In this document: piece after piece, positions 28,272 through 38,259 of the stretch | Numbering within the stretch: the stretch's first letter is position 1 | How the letters are laid out: the number at the start of each line of letters is the position of its first letter | The notes under the pieces: model-generated | Seen by the model: only the letters and a program-made list of their open reading frames with translations | What the model was told of the DNA's origin: nothing | Database searches by the model: none | Made by a program: the position numbers and the translations under genes | NCBI RefSeq assembly: GCF_034092395.1 | Contig: NZ_CP139301.1 | Location: 1,798,001-1,862,000, forward strand | Direction: 5' to 3' | DNA from: Prochlorococcus sp. MIT 1307 | Lineage (GTDB): Bacteria; Cyanobacteriota; Cyanobacteriia; PCC-6307; Cyanobiaceae | Length of the DNA stretch: 64,000 nucleotides

Positions 28272-29576
28272 TTAGAGAACTTTTCCTTTTAGGATGAATA
28301 CCGGGTTTGTAGGGGAAAGCCTTGTTCCACTTGCAAGAGGGACGCCTCGCCATGATTGATGTTGACTAATAGTTAACTCGCAACTTGAGTCTTTTAAAGT
28401 TCTAGTTAGTTCTGACATGGCTTCTAACGTAACAAAAGGAATTAGTACTATTCCTCCTTTAGGAAGTAGTTTTAAAACTACTTCTAAAAGTTTTTCTCGG
28501 TGAATACCTCCACCTCCCAGAACTACTCTTTGGGGATTACACAGATCTTCTGGTATCTCTCTATTAGTGATCACTTTGAGAGCTTCGGATTCGATAACTG
28601 CAGCAGGTTGGACAAATAAGCGTTTTGCATTGGCTTGAATTAATGAACTAGCACCTATACGTTTTTCAATAGCAAGTAGTTTTAGTTTGGGTCTTAATCG
28701 AAGTGCTTCTAGCCCTATACTTCCAACTCCTGCGCCAATATCCCAAAGCACTCCTTCTTTTGGTAACTCCAGGTCGGCTATTAATTGAACCCTGATTTCT
28801 CTTTTGGTCATAAGCCCAGGACTGTCATCGTGTTGCAAAAAAATGCCATCTTCTATCCCAAATAAGGGAAGGCTTTCTGGGGTTGGTGGTGATGGCTTTT
28901 CTTCTAGAAGAATCACAATGTGGAGTGGGTGAAGATCTGGGGCTAATTCATCCTTTGGCATTACACGTTGAATACGCTCTTGTGGATGTCCTAATTGCTC
29001 GCAGATCCAGAGTGCATAACTTTCTTCTAGGCCAGATGCATGTAAGTATTGCCTTACTTCCTTTGCTCCCTCATTGGTTGGATTAGTAAGTATGGCCAAG
29101 CTTTCAGGCCTTTCTTGTAAACGTTTTGCTAAAGGAGCAGCGTCACGACCATGGAGGCTAATCCAACTTGCATTTTGCCAAGGTATACCTAAACGAGCGA
29201 ATGCTAGTTGCATAGAAGTTATGGAAGGGTGAAAAACGAGACGATTGCCAGGTAAAGATTCAACTAGACATCTGCCTATACCAAACCAAAGAGGGTCGCC
29301 ACTAGCTAGCACTATGACTTGATCACCCTGTTTTTTTAACCAGTTAATTAACTCAGATGGGCTATCACTTGCGATGCACTCAGGAAGGGGTTTCTTAGTT
29401 GAATTGCTCCACCATTGAGGGATAATTTTTAAAATTCTTTTTGGGGCTGCGATTTTTTTCGTTGAGAGAATTAATTCCTGGAGGTACTTGGGGAGTTTTT
29501 CTGGACCTGATGCATCAGTGCCGATGACATGTATCAGATTTTCAACTTTATTGATTTGATTTGTTTTCTTTTGCAT
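28272..29576 (-). CDS. cobL: Precorrin-6Y C5,15-methyltransferase (CbiE-CbiT fusion)
   Basis: Methylates C5 and C15 of the corrin ring and decarboxylates the acetate side chain in cobalamin (pseudocobalamin) synthesis. N-terminal CbiE methyltransferase domain (about 12-215; GDPLWFGIGR) fused to a CbiT-type SAM methyltransferase (about 235-434; LWDIGAGVGSIGLEALRL and VLGGGGIH). 434 residues matches CobL. Converges on the DUF192 gene with 21 bases between. Confidence 0.94.
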   Translation of the reverse strand: MQKKTNQINKVENLIHVIGTDASGPEKLPKYLQELILSTKKIAAPKRILKIIPQWWSNSTKKPLPECIASDSPSELINWLKKQGDQVIVLASGDPLWFGIGRCLVESLPGNRLVFHPSITSMQLAFARLGIPWQNASWISLHGRDAAPLAKRLQERPESLAILTNPTNEGAKEVRQYLHASGLEESYALWICEQLGHPQERIQRVMPKDELAPDLHPLHIVILLEEKPSPPTPESLPLFGIEDGIFLQHDDSPGLMTKREIRVQLIADLELPKEGVLWDIGAGVGSIGLEALRLRPKLKLLAIEKRIGASSLIQANAKRLFVQPAAVIESEALKVITNREIPEDLCNPQRVVLGGGGIHREKLLEVVLKLLPKGGIVLIPFVTLEAMSELTRTLKDSSCELTISQHQSWRGVPLASGTRLSPTNPVFILKGKVL

Positions 29577-29650
29577 TTAGAAATTTCTTGGGAGCCTTTA
29601 ATGGATCTTGACTTGAATAGTAATAATCTCTTGCTTGATAGAAGGGATTA

Positions 29651-29941
29651 GTGGAAAAGCCAAGCGATTGGACAACTCAGAATTTAGAAAGGCGTCGACG
29701 TCTTCATGAACTTCTGATTGCGTTAATACGACAGCAAGAAGAGATGGAGTTGGTTGATGTTGACACTCCAAGCTTTGATGGGAAAAGTAGTTTTTCCATC
29801 AAAGGCGAGGATCCAGCGCGCTGGCTGGAACGTAACAAGCGGATTTTTCAGAAGTATCAGTCTTTGGTACGGTCTGCAATAACTTTGGATGCGCTTCTTG
29901 ATTCGGAGCATTGTGAACCTCAAAGAAGTACGTCGGATTAA
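29651..29941 (+). CDS. Small hypothetical protein, 96 residues
   Basis: Soluble, highly charged, helix-rich protein (NLERRRRLHELLIALIRQQ, then WLERNKRIFQKYQSLV). No motif recognised. GTG start at 29651; the next plus-strand gene begins before its stop, suggesting co-transcription with the DUF3122 and ribD genes. Likely a conserved cyanobacterial family, but this cannot be checked here. Confidence 0.65.
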   Translation: MEKPSDWTTQNLERRRRLHELLIALIRQQEEMELVDVDTPSFDGKSSFSIKGEDPARWLERNKRIFQKYQSLVRSAITLDALLDSEHCEPQRSTSD

Positions 29942-30446
29942 AGGGTTAAAGAATGCCTTGTTTTGTTTTTTGTTGACGATTGCATTATTGCTGCAGGCTC
30001 CATCAATAACTAATGCTTCACTTCTCTTTACTGAAACTGATAATGGCAGGTTGTTTACTAAAAGCCTGGAAAGCCTCCGGGATGTGGATTATCAAACTTG
30101 GCAGGTAGTGGCTTATCCGAATGAACTGGATGAAGGTAAGTTGGTTTTGCGAATAGTTGGTTATCCAGGCACTTTGCGGATGGATCACCCCAATTCACTT
30201 GTGGTGCATGCTGGACGTAAGGATTGGCTTTTGCAAGATATAACTTTATCTAATTCAAAACTAGTAAATGATTCACGGGAAGCGGCAGCAGAATTTGATT
30301 TATCTCCTTTGGTTAATGATTTGAGAAATAATCGTCCTTTGCGTTTGATGTTGCCAGAAGTCTTTAATGATTTACCAGTACCGCCATATGTCGTTAGTGA
30401 ATGGCGTTCCTTGCTGCCCGAGAAATTAGTAGATGGCCAAACTTGA
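29913..30446 (+). CDS. DUF3122 family exported protein
   Basis: 177 residues from GTG 29913. Signal peptide (LKNALFCFLLTIALLLQA, about 11-28) and a compact beta-rich domain with RDVDYQTWQVVAYP and RIVGYPGTLRMDHP that fits DUF3122, a cyanobacterial family of unknown function expected in the periplasm or lumen. An ATG at 29889 is in frame but lies further inside the previous gene. Its end overlaps the ribD start by 14 bases. Confidence 0.75.
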   Translation: MNLKEVRRIKGLKNALFCFLLTIALLLQAPSITNASLLFTETDNGRLFTKSLESLRDVDYQTWQVVAYPNELDEGKLVLRIVGYPGTLRMDHPNSLVVHAGRKDWLLQDITLSNSKLVNDSREAAAEFDLSPLVNDLRNNRPLRLMLPEVFNDLPVPPYVVSEWRSLLPEKLVDGQT

Positions 30447-31542
30447 AGATACTTCTTCTCCTTGGGCGCCTTGGATGCGCCGAGCTCTTCAGCTGGCGGC
30501 ACTTGCAGAGGGATGTACTAGTCCTAATCCATTAGTAGGCGCTGTTGTTCTTGATCCAAACGGGAAATTGATTGGAGAAGGGTTTCATGTTCGAGCTGGG
30601 ATGCCTCATGCGGAGATTGATGCTTTGGCTCAGGCTGGCGTAAAGGCAAAAGGAGGTACTTTGGTTGTAACGCTTGAGCCTTGTTGTCATCAAGGAAGAA
30701 CTCCTCCTTGTACAGAGGCGATTTTGGATTCTGGGATATTGAGAGTTGTGGTTGCATTACAAGATCCAGATCCACGTGTTGCAGGGAAGGGAATCTCACG
30801 ACTACGTGAGGCAGGCCTTGAAGTTATTACAGAATTACTTGAGCAAGAAGCAGCTAATCAGAACCGGGAATTTATTTTTAGAGTTAGGAATGGAAGACCT
30901 TGGGGCATCCTTAAGTGGGCTATGAGTTCGGATGGGCGAATAGGACTTCCCAATGGTGAGAGTCAATGGATCAGTGGAACAAAAGCACGTGAATGGGTTC
31001 ATTGTCTTCGGGCGAAATGTGACGCTGTGATTATTGGTGGTGGAACTCTTCGATCTGACGACCCTTTGTTAACAAGTAGAGGTTTGTCTGATCCGGAGCC
31101 TCTTCGTGTAGTGCTTACTCGAAGCCTTGATTTGCCTGCTGAAGCCCAGCTTTGGAATACAGCCAAAGCTAAAACTGTTATTGCTCATGGGCCTAATTCT
31201 GTCCAAGAGTGTTTAAAAAAATTGCCAGAGGGATTAGATCGGATGTCTCTGAATGAGGCTGACCCTCTTGTATTACTAAATGAATTAGCAGAAAGAGGCT
31301 GTAACCGTGTGCTTTGGGAGTGTGGCCCAACTTTGGCAACAACTGCGATTCAAAAGGGCTGTGTTCAGGAGTTGGCAATAGTGATGGCTCCCAAATTATT
31401 AGGAGGAATTACTTCGATGAGCCCCTTGTCTGATTTAGGGTTTACCTCAATGAATCAGGTATTGCTTTTAAAGTCTGGTTCAATGCATAGACTTGGTGGA
31501 GATTGGCTTTTGAACGTGCTTCTCCCAGAGATGAAATGTTGA
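30433..31542 (+). CDS. ribD: Bifunctional riboflavin biosynthesis deaminase/reductase
   Basis: Deaminates and reduces the pyrimidine intermediate of riboflavin synthesis. N-terminal zinc deaminase domain with HAEIDAL (about residues 55-61) and PCCHQGRTPPCTEAI (about 84-98). C-terminal reductase domain (about 155-365) with GILKWAMSSDGRI and GGGTLRSDDPLL. 369 residues is standard. Overlaps the DUF3122 gene. ribF is elsewhere in the window. Confidence 0.96.
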   Translation: MAKLEDTSSPWAPWMRRALQLAALAEGCTSPNPLVGAVVLDPNGKLIGEGFHVRAGMPHAEIDALAQAGVKAKGGTLVVTLEPCCHQGRTPPCTEAILDSGILRVVVALQDPDPRVAGKGISRLREAGLEVITELLEQEAANQNREFIFRVRNGRPWGILKWAMSSDGRIGLPNGESQWISGTKAREWVHCLRAKCDAVIIGGGTLRSDDPLLTSRGLSDPEPLRVVLTRSLDLPAEAQLWNTAKAKTVIAHGPNSVQECLKKLPEGLDRMSLNEADPLVLLNELAERGCNRVLWECGPTLATTAIQKGCVQELAIVMAPKLLGGITSMSPLSDLGFTSMNQVLLLKSGSMHRLGGDWLLNVLLPEMKC

Positions 31543-31634
31543 TTTTTGCCTTTTCGTTCGGTTCTTACGCCAGATGAATTAAACGCTTCAAGTCTGTCGC
31601 GCTTAATTTGTATTTCACTGAGTTTTTTTTCACT

Positions 31635-33521
31635 ATGGCGATTCGTCAGGATGACAATCAGCCGAATCGTCGTTTCGGGATAATTAATTTTGTTTTGATT
31701 GGATTTGGATTGTTGCTCCTGATTAGCAGCATCTTGCCTAATCCAAGCTTGCAAGTTCCACGTGTCCCTTATTCGCTATTTATTGATCAGGTTACTGATG
31801 GGGAAGTAAAGAGGGCCTATATCACTCAAGATCAAATCCGCTATGAGCTGTCTTCCCCAGAAGAAGGTGCTCCTTCAGTTTTGGCTACCACACCAATTTT
31901 TGATATGGATTTGCCTCAGCGCCTGGAAAATAAGGGTGTTGAATTTGCTGCAGCTCCTCCTAAGAAGCCAAATATATTTACGACGATTCTTAGTTGGGTT
32001 GTTCCTCCTCTGATCTTCATACTTGTACTACAGTTCTTTGCTCGAAGGAGCATGGGAGGAGGTGGCGCTCAGGGAGCTCTGAGTTTTACAAAAAGCAAAG
32101 CAAAAGTATATGTCCCTGATGAAGAGTCACGTGTCACCTTTGATGATGTTGCTGGTGTCGATGAAGCAAAGGATGAATTAACTGAGATTGTTGACTTCCT
32201 CAAAACCCCAGAAAGATATACAGAGATTGGTGCTCGAATTCCAAAAGGTGTGCTTTTAGTAGGGCCTCCAGGAACTGGAAAGACCTTATTATCTAAAGCA
32301 GTGGCAGGGGAAGCAAGCGTTCCTTTCTTTATCATTTCAGGCTCAGAATTTGTGGAATTATTTGTAGGGGCAGGGGCTGCGCGAGTTCGGGATCTATTTG
32401 AACAAGCGAAAAAGAAGGCTCCATGCATCATTTTTATAGATGAACTTGACGCAATTGGGAAAAGCAGATCTGGTTCTATGGGTGTTGTAGGTGGCAATGA
32501 TGAAAGAGAGCAGACCCTTAACCAGCTCTTAACGGAAATGGATGGATTTGCTTCTACAGACAAGCCAGTCATTGTCTTAGCCGCGACTAATCAGCCAGAA
32601 GTTCTTGATGCTGCGCTTTTGCGCCCAGGCCGTTTTGATAGACAAGTTTTAGTTGATAGACCAGATCTTTCTGGGCGCAAAACGATTCTTGAGATCTACG
32701 TCAAGAAAGTGAAGTTAGCCTCAGGAGTTGATTTGGATCTAATTGCACAAGCAACTAGTGGTTTTGCAGGTGCTGATTTGGCGAACATGGTTAATGAGGC
32801 AGCTTTACTAGCGGCCAGAGCCAAGAGAAACCAGGTTGAACAAAAAGACCTTAATGAGGCTATTGAAAGAGTTGTTGCTGGTCTTGAAAAGAAGAGTCGA
32901 GTCCTTCAAGAAGATGAGAAGAAAGTTGTTGCTTATCACGAAGTTGGTCATGCAATAGTTGGCCACTTAATGCCTGGAGGAAGCAAGGTGGCCAAAATTT
33001 CTATAGTCCCAAGGGGAATGAGTGCTCTTGGATATACATTGCAGTTACCCACTGAAGAAAGATTCTTGAATTCCAAAGAGGATCTACAAGGGCAAATAGC
33101 AACTTTGCTTGGAGGTAGATCTGCTGAAGAGATTGTATTTGGCAAGATAACTACTGGAGCTTCAAATGATTTGCAGAGAGCGACTGATTTGGCTGAACAG
33201 ATGGTGGGCACATATGGAATGAGCGAAATTTTGGGACCTCTTGCTTATGACAAACAAGGTGGAGGTTCTTTCTTGGGAGGTAACAACAATCCAAGGAGGG
33301 CTGTAAGTGATGCAACTGCTCAGGCAATAGATAAGGAAGTAAGAAGTCTTGTTGATCTGGCCCATGAAAATGCATTGAAGATTCTTCGACACAATCTCCC
33401 TTTGTTGGAAAATATCTCTCAGGAGATTCTTCAAAAAGAAGTAATTGAAGGTGATCAGCTCAAGGAGATGCTTGCACAAAGCACTATGCCTAAAGAAATC
33501 ATTTCGGCATTAAACACTTGA
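31635..33521 (+). CDS. ftsH: ATP-dependent zinc metalloprotease FtsH
   Basis: Membrane-anchored hexameric protease; cyanobacterial members remove damaged PSII D1 protein. Two membrane helices (about residues 15-35 and 110-130) flank a periplasmic or lumenal domain. AAA domain with [10 protein letters not shown] (about 210-219), [11 protein letters not shown] (about 265-275) and an arginine-finger region, then the zinc protease motif HEVGH (about 435). From ATG 31635 it has 628 residues; an upstream TTG at 31608 is unlikely. Which of the usual four FtsH paralogues this is cannot be decided here. Confidence 0.96.
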   Translation: MAIRQDDNQPNRRFGIINFVLIGFGLLLLISSILPNPSLQVPRVPYSLFIDQVTDGEVKRAYITQDQIRYELSSPEEGAPSVLATTPIFDMDLPQRLENKGVEFAAAPPKKPNIFTTILSWVVPPLIFILVLQFFARRSMGGGGAQGALSFTKSKAKVYVPDEESRVTFDDVAGVDEAKDELTEIVDFLKTPERYTEIGARIPKGVLLVGPPGTGKTLLSKAVAGEASVPFFIISGSEFVELFVGAGAARVRDLFEQAKKKAPCIIFIDELDAIGKSRSGSMGVVGGNDEREQTLNQLLTEMDGFASTDKPVIVLAATNQPEVLDAALLRPGRFDRQVLVDRPDLSGRKTILEIYVKKVKLASGVDLDLIAQATSGFAGADLANMVNEAALLAARAKRNQVEQKDLNEAIERVVAGLEKKSRVLQEDEKKVVAYHEVGHAIVGHLMPGGSKVAKISIVPRGMSALGYTLQLPTEERFLNSKEDLQGQIATLLGGRSAEEIVFGKITTGASNDLQRATDLAEQMVGTYGMSEILGPLAYDKQGGGSFLGGNNNPRRAVSDATAQAIDKEVRSLVDLAHENALKILRHNLPLLENISQEILQKEVIEGDQLKEMLAQSTMPKEIISALNT

Positions 33522-33566
33522 CTAAATAGTCTTTTTCTTCCATAACAACTTTTTAAAGCTTCCTCC

Positions 33567-34523
33567 ATGGCCGAAATTTCCCATGGTGTCGCTGCCGTTC
33601 TTTCTTCTCTCAAAGGCGGGGACTTCCTTTCTTCATCTGATTTCAAGTCAGAACAAATAGTTGCTTTACTTGATTTGGCAGCTCAGCTTAAAAAAGGTGA
33701 TCGCCGAATCGATCTTGGTAATCGTGTTTTGGGTTTGATTTTTACCAAGGCTTCGACCAGAACTCGAGTGAGTTTCCAAGTGGCAATGGCTAGACTTGGA
33801 GGACAAACAGTTGATTTAAACCCAAAGGTTACTCAGCTTGGCCGAGGTGAGCCTTTAGAGGATACGGCCAGAGTTTTAAGTCGCTTTTGCGATGCTTTGG
33901 CTATCAGAACTTATAGCCAGGAGGAATTGGAAGACTATTCAAAGTGGTCTTCTATTCCTGTAATTAATGCACTCACAGATTTAGAACATCCTTGCCAAGC
34001 TCTTGCAGATTTTTTTACGATGCACGAAGCCTTTGGCAGTCTTGAGGGACAGACTCTCGCTTATGTAGGTGATGGTAATAATGTTGCACATTCATTGATG
34101 CTTTGTGGAGCTCTTTTAGGGGTAAATGTGCGTATCGGTTGTCCAAAAGGTTTTGAGCCTCTTCCCAATATTGTTGAAAAAGCAAAGGAAATTGCGTTGG
34201 ATGGAACTCAGATTCTGTTAACCAATGATCCATTGGAGTCGGTTAGCGGAGCAAATGCTGTTTATACAGATGTATGGGCTTCAATGGGCAAGGAAGAAGA
34301 GCAGGGAATAAGGGAAAAAGCATTCGAAGATTTTTGCCTCAATATGAAGCTACTTTCAGCGGCTCGCCCTGATGCAATAGTGCTTCATTGTTTACCGGCT
34401 CATCGCGGAGAGGAAATTACTGCTGAGATTATAGAAAGTGACTTTAGTAGGGTTTTTGATCAAGCAGAAAATCGCCTCCATGTTCAACAAGCCCTTTTAG
34501 CAGCTTTGTTAGGCGGCCTTTAA
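33567..34523 (+). CDS. argF: Ornithine carbamoyltransferase
   Basis: Makes citrulline from ornithine and carbamoyl phosphate in arginine synthesis. Carbamoyl-phosphate site KASTRTRVSF (about residues 58-67), HPCQALAD (about 140-147), ornithine-binding region and HCLPAHRGEEI (about 275-285). 318 residues is typical. 45 bases after ftsH. lexA follows on the same strand. Confidence 0.96.
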   Translation: MAEISHGVAAVLSSLKGGDFLSSSDFKSEQIVALLDLAAQLKKGDRRIDLGNRVLGLIFTKASTRTRVSFQVAMARLGGQTVDLNPKVTQLGRGEPLEDTARVLSRFCDALAIRTYSQEELEDYSKWSSIPVINALTDLEHPCQALADFFTMHEAFGSLEGQTLAYVGDGNNVAHSLMLCGALLGVNVRIGCPKGFEPLPNIVEKAKEIALDGTQILLTNDPLESVSGANAVYTDVWASMGKEEEQGIREKAFEDFCLNMKLLSAARPDAIVLHCLPAHRGEEITAEIIESDFSRVFDQAENRLHVQQALLAALLGGL

Positions 34524-34560
34524 ACTTGCAATAAGTCTTGCAAGTAGGTACAAATGTATT
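34524..34560 (+). promoter_or_regulatory. LexA-box-like operator and inverted repeat ahead of lexA
   Basis: GGTACAAATGTATT at 34547-34560 differs at one defined position from the cyanobacterial LexA box consensus RGTACNNNDGTWCB, 20 bases before the GTG start chosen for lexA. Next to it, ACTTGCA (34524-34530) and TGCAAGT (34539-34545) form a 7-bp inverted repeat. Autoregulation of lexA by its own product is the usual arrangement, so this is a plausible operator; binding is inferred. Confidence 0.5.
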
Positions 34561-34579
34561 GTTAGCAAGAATCAGGCTC

Positions 34580-35197
34580 GTGGAGACGTCAACTCATAGC
34601 GTTCTTACATCTGCACAGCAAGAGCTGTATGACTGGTTAGCGGATTACATAGTTACTCATCACCACAGCCCTTCTATTAGGCAAATGATGCAAGCAATGG
34701 GGCTAAGGTCTCCTGCTCCTATTCAAAGCAGGCTTAGGCACTTGCAAGAAAAAGGTTGGATTACTTGGCAAGAAGGTCAAGCTAGGACGTTGCAACTTTT
34801 AGGCGGTTTGGTCTCAGGCATACCTGTACTTGGAGCAGTTGCAGCAGGTGGATTGATCGAGACTTTTGATGATGTTCAGGAAAGGCTGGACTTCAATTCC
34901 TTTTTTGAAAGGAGAGATTTATTTGCTTTAACGGTGAATGGGGATTCTATGGTTGATGCTCATATTGCAGATGGAGATGTAGTTCTAATGGAGCCAGTTC
35001 TAGAGCCATTGAGGCTGAAGAATGGAACTGTAGTTAGTGCAATGGTTCCAGGCAGTGGAACAACTCTAAAATATTTTCATCGAAATGGAGCCTTGATAAG
35101 GCTCGAGGCTGCTAATGCTTTGTATGAACCCATTGAACTTGAGGCAGAGCAAGTTCAAATTCAAGGAAAACTTTTAGCTGTTTGGCGCCAAGCTTAA
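34580..35197 (+). CDS. lexA: LexA-type SOS repressor
   Basis: Transcriptional repressor that self-cleaves on RecA activation. From GTG 34580 the product has 205 residues: winged helix (about 10-70, SPSIRQMMQAMGLRSPAPIQ), Ala-Gly cleavage site in GAVAAGGLIE (about 85), then the S24 peptidase domain with the Ser in NGDSMVDAHI (about 126) and the Lys in TTLKYF (about 164). The in-frame TTG at 34538 would place the putative operator inside the gene, which argues for the GTG start. Confidence 0.92.
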   Translation: METSTHSVLTSAQQELYDWLADYIVTHHHSPSIRQMMQAMGLRSPAPIQSRLRHLQEKGWITWQEGQARTLQLLGGLVSGIPVLGAVAAGGLIETFDDVQERLDFNSFFERRDLFALTVNGDSMVDAHIADGDVVLMEPVLEPLRLKNGTVVSAMVPGSGTTLKYFHRNGALIRLEAANALYEPIELEAEQVQIQGKLLAVWRQA

Positions 35198-35302
35198 GCT
35201 TGTTTGGCCGGAAAAAGAATTAACTCAAAAGATCAATTTTTCTTGATTAGTTCTTTCTATATAGTAATATTTACCAAATTATGAAGAGAACTTTTTCGGG
35301 GG

Positions 35303-37003
35303 ATGAATTCTAATCAAAAGTTTTCTTTAAATGATGGAGTAGTTGATCCAATCTTAGAAGATGAAATTGACCTTAAAAAACTCTTTGATTCTTTATATAG
35401 AAATAAAAGATTAATAGCAATATTTAGTTTATTTGGTGTTTTGCTTAGTGGTCTAATTGCATTTAGAACAAAAAAAGTTTGGCAGGGAGAATTTCAAATT
35501 GTACTTGAAAGTGGAAAAGGAAAAGCAGCCCTATCAATTAATCCAAAGATTGCAAATTGGGCAGGCTTAAGCCCTAATAATGATGCATTGGAAACTGAAG
35601 TTGGAATCCTCAAAAGCCCTTCGGTATTAATGAATATCTTTCAATTTGTAAAAGCTCAAAAATCGTTGAAAAATGAACCAATTGAAGAATTAAGGTTTAG
35701 GGAATGGGAAAATAAAAATTTAGATATTCAACTTGAACAAGGAACTTCAATATTGAACCTTGCTTATAGAGATACTGATAAGGACCTTGTCCTGCCAGTT
35801 TTAAATAGAATCTCTACTACTTATCAAGATTATTCAGGCAGGAAGAGGATGAGAAGCATTGAGTTGGGTGAAGAATATTTCAAAGAGCAAATTGCAATAT
35901 TTAAGAGTAGGAGCATTGAATCAGCAAAAGTAGCACAACAATTTGCAATCGATCAAGATTTAACTGTCCTCCAAGGTGAAGCAGAAATTGATAAAGAAAT
36001 ATCAAACTTTATAAATATCGAAGGTATTAGAGTAAAAGCAGCAAATCAAATTAGATTTATCGATCAACAGCTTGAACAGATTCAGGACTTGAAAGGCCCA
36101 TCTGATCAAATAATGTATGCAGCTTCAACAATACCTGCCATTACAGAACTTTCAGATCGGTTAAAGGCAATTGATTCTCGTTTGGCAAAGTTACGAGTAA
36201 TTTATAAAGAAAAGGATACAAGTATTCAAAACTTACTGAAAGAAAGAATCTTTCTTATTGACTTGCTCAAGAGACAAGTTAAAGGGTTCCTGCTTGCGAA
36301 AAAGGCAGATGCCCAAGCACGCTTGAAGGCCGCAGAACGACCAGAAGGAGTATTGATTAAATATAGGCAGCTTATAAGTGTTGAGGCTAAAGATAAATCG
36401 ACTCTTAATACCCTAGAGAATCAATATAGGGCTCTTTTGCTTGAGAAGGCTCGCAGTGAAGATCCTTGGGAACTAATAACAAAACCAACATTGCTTCCTA
36501 ATCCAGTCGCGCCAAGTAATAAAAGAATATTAGCGTTTGGTTTCTTAGGTGGGATTTTTGCAGGGAGTGGTGTGGCACTGATCAATGACAGAAGAAAAGA
36601 TATTATTTATTCAATGACTCAAATGGAGTCATTAGTCAGATGGCCTTTGCTTTCTGTGCTGCCGGTTGGTAAAAAGCAATTTTGGGTAGAGTCCTTGGAA
36701 TTAGTAGTGGCCTCTTGTCCATTCTCAAATGCTGAGGGAAGCATTGCTTTGATTTCAGTTGGGGAGATTGCTGATTCAGTACTTACACAACTTGATGAAT
36801 CCTTAAGGCAATCTTCACTGGTTCGTCAATATAAAATTACTAAGGACTTGAGAGAAGCGACGAAGTGTTCCAATTTGGTTGTCGTTACTGCATTGGGAAT
36901 TACCAGGAATCAAGAACTTATTGAGACTAGAAAAAAGCTTTTATTGCAAAAAACGCCAGTTTTAGGACTGCTAGTTCTAAGTGATATTATTTTGAATACA
37001 TAA
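35303..37003 (+). CDS. Wzz/Wzc-like polysaccharide chain-length determinant with degenerate kinase-like C-terminus
   Basis: 566-residue inner-membrane polysaccharide co-polymerase. Wzz domain between two membrane helices (about 34-54 and 408-428), with a long periplasmic coiled-coil region (about 190-370). The segment after the second helix (about 430-566) has the length and strand order of a bacterial tyrosine kinase domain, but where Walker A should be the sequence reads ALISVGEIADSVL, with no GKS/T and no Tyr-rich tail. It therefore probably controls chain length without kinase activity. 105 bases after lexA; followed by the Wza-like gene. Confidence 0.85.
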   Translation: MNSNQKFSLNDGVVDPILEDEIDLKKLFDSLYRNKRLIAIFSLFGVLLSGLIAFRTKKVWQGEFQIVLESGKGKAALSINPKIANWAGLSPNNDALETEVGILKSPSVLMNIFQFVKAQKSLKNEPIEELRFREWENKNLDIQLEQGTSILNLAYRDTDKDLVLPVLNRISTTYQDYSGRKRMRSIELGEEYFKEQIAIFKSRSIESAKVAQQFAIDQDLTVLQGEAEIDKEISNFINIEGIRVKAANQIRFIDQQLEQIQDLKGPSDQIMYAASTIPAITELSDRLKAIDSRLAKLRVIYKEKDTSIQNLLKERIFLIDLLKRQVKGFLLAKKADAQARLKAAERPEGVLIKYRQLISVEAKDKSTLNTLENQYRALLLEKARSEDPWELITKPTLLPNPVAPSNKRILAFGFLGGIFAGSGVALINDRRKDIIYSMTQMESLVRWPLLSVLPVGKKQFWVESLELVVASCPFSNAEGSIALISVGEIADSVLTQLDESLRQSSLVRQYKITKDLREATKCSNLVVVTALGITRNQELIETRKKLLLQKTPVLGLLVLSDIILNT

Positions 37004-37071
37004 AACGATAAATAAACATAAATTAATTCCAACTACTACAGAAACATCTATTTTTAATTATTCAGACTCAC

Positions 37072-38259
37072 ATGAACATCCAAAAAATCAAAATCTTAGG
37101 ACTTCAGTTCTTATTGCTTAATCAAATGCTTTTGGTTGATTTATATAAACCCAAGCAAATTTCGGCAGCTGAGAACACTAATCAGCCATCATCAGACTAC
37201 ATAAAACAGATACCTGATAGCAGTTATTATATCTTAGGGCCAGGAGATGTTCTCAGTTTAAAGGTGGCCGAAGAGGCAACTAATCTAAATAAAATATTCA
37301 ATATCAACGGTGAAGGGATTGCTAATCTTCAACGATTGAACAGGATTTATGCTTCTGGTTTGACGATAGGTGAATTAACTGAGATCTTAAATAAGGAATA
37401 TTCAGCCTATGTCAATGAACCTGATGTGCAGCTATTAATGGTTCGATATAGACCAGTCAAAGTTTATATTGATGGTGAAGTTGAAGAACCTGGCTTGTAT
37501 GTATTAAAAGGAGAATCTAGTCCATTCGAACTTCTAGAAGAAGAAGAAGAAGAAGATGCTGATGATGATAAATGGAGGCAATTTTCAGACATTATTAGTG
37601 TAAAAACAAAGGGACTATCCACTTTAGATAGAAGTGTATTTTTCCCTACCCTTATTGATGCAATTAGAAAAAGTGGTGGAATTACAATGTATTCAGACTT
37701 GACAAATATAAAAGTAACTAGGATTAACAGTATTTCAGAGGGCAGTGGAAGAATAGGAACCAAGGTTAATCTTATAGAGACTCTTGATTTAAAAGATAAT
37801 TCACAAAACTTACGCCTTTTGGATGGCGATACAATTTTTGTTTCTAAGAGCAATAAACCAATACTATCGCAGATTTCTAAAGCCATTAAATCTAATCTAA
37901 ATCCAAAGTTTATTGATGTATATTTAGGTGGAAGAGTTGAAAAACCAGGAGTTGTAACTGTTAGTAAAGTCGCTTCTTTAACAGAAGCTATAGAAATAGG
38001 TGGAGGAGCAAAGGTGTTGAAAGGACCAGTGACTTTTCTGAGATATAACAGTGATGGAAAAATTGATCGCAGGAAATTTGGATTAAGAGCTTCAGCTCCG
38101 CGAGGCTCATATAAGAATCCTTTCCTAAGAGACGGTGATGTGATTTATATAGGTAAGAGTCTACTTAATGTAACCACCGAGGTGGTTACAGAGATAACTG
38201 CTCCTTTGCAAGGTTTAGTTAGTGCATATGGCTTCTATAAAATTCTAACAGATGAATAG
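37072..38259 (+). CDS. Wza-like outer-membrane polysaccharide export protein
   Basis: 395 residues. N-terminal signal-like helix (about 8-25), polysaccharide export domain starting YILGPGDVLSLKV (about 51-63), SLBB-type domains (VKVYIDGEVEEPGLY, about 125; DVYLGGRVEKPGVVTV, about 283), and a C-terminal hydrophobic amphipathic stretch. An acidic insertion (run of Glu then DADDDK, about 156-168) is encoded by a GAA triplet repeat. Near the 3' end a 9-bp perfect hairpin occurs within the coding sequence (38170-38189). Works with the Wzz-like protein just upstream. Confidence 0.88.
   Translation: MNIQKIKILGLQFLLLNQMLLVDLYKPKQISAAENTNQPSSDYIKQIPDSSYYILGPGDVLSLKVAEEATNLNKIFNINGEGIANLQRLNRIYASGLTIGELTEILNKEYSAYVNEPDVQLLMVRYRPVKVYIDGEVEEPGLYVLKGESSPFELLEEEEEEDADDDKWRQFSDIISVKTKGLSTLDRSVFFPTLIDAIRKSGGITMYSDLTNIKVTRINSISEGSGRIGTKVNLIETLDLKDNSQNLRLLDGDTIFVSKSNKPILSQISKAIKSNLNPKFIDVYLGGRVEKPGVVTVSKVASLTEAIEIGGGAKVLKGPVTFLRYNSDGKIDRRKFGLRASAPRGSYKNPFLRDGDVIYIGKSLLNVTTEVVTEITAPLQGLVSAYGFYKILTDE
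37537..37551 (+). repeat. GAA triplet repeat in the Wza-like gene
   Basis: Five consecutive GAA codons followed by Asp-rich codons; a short in-frame microsatellite likely to vary between strains. Confidence 0.8.

Noticed and set aside
38170-38189. 9-bp hairpin in the Wza-like gene as a terminator
   Set aside because: It is inside the coding sequence, well before the stop, with no T-run after it.
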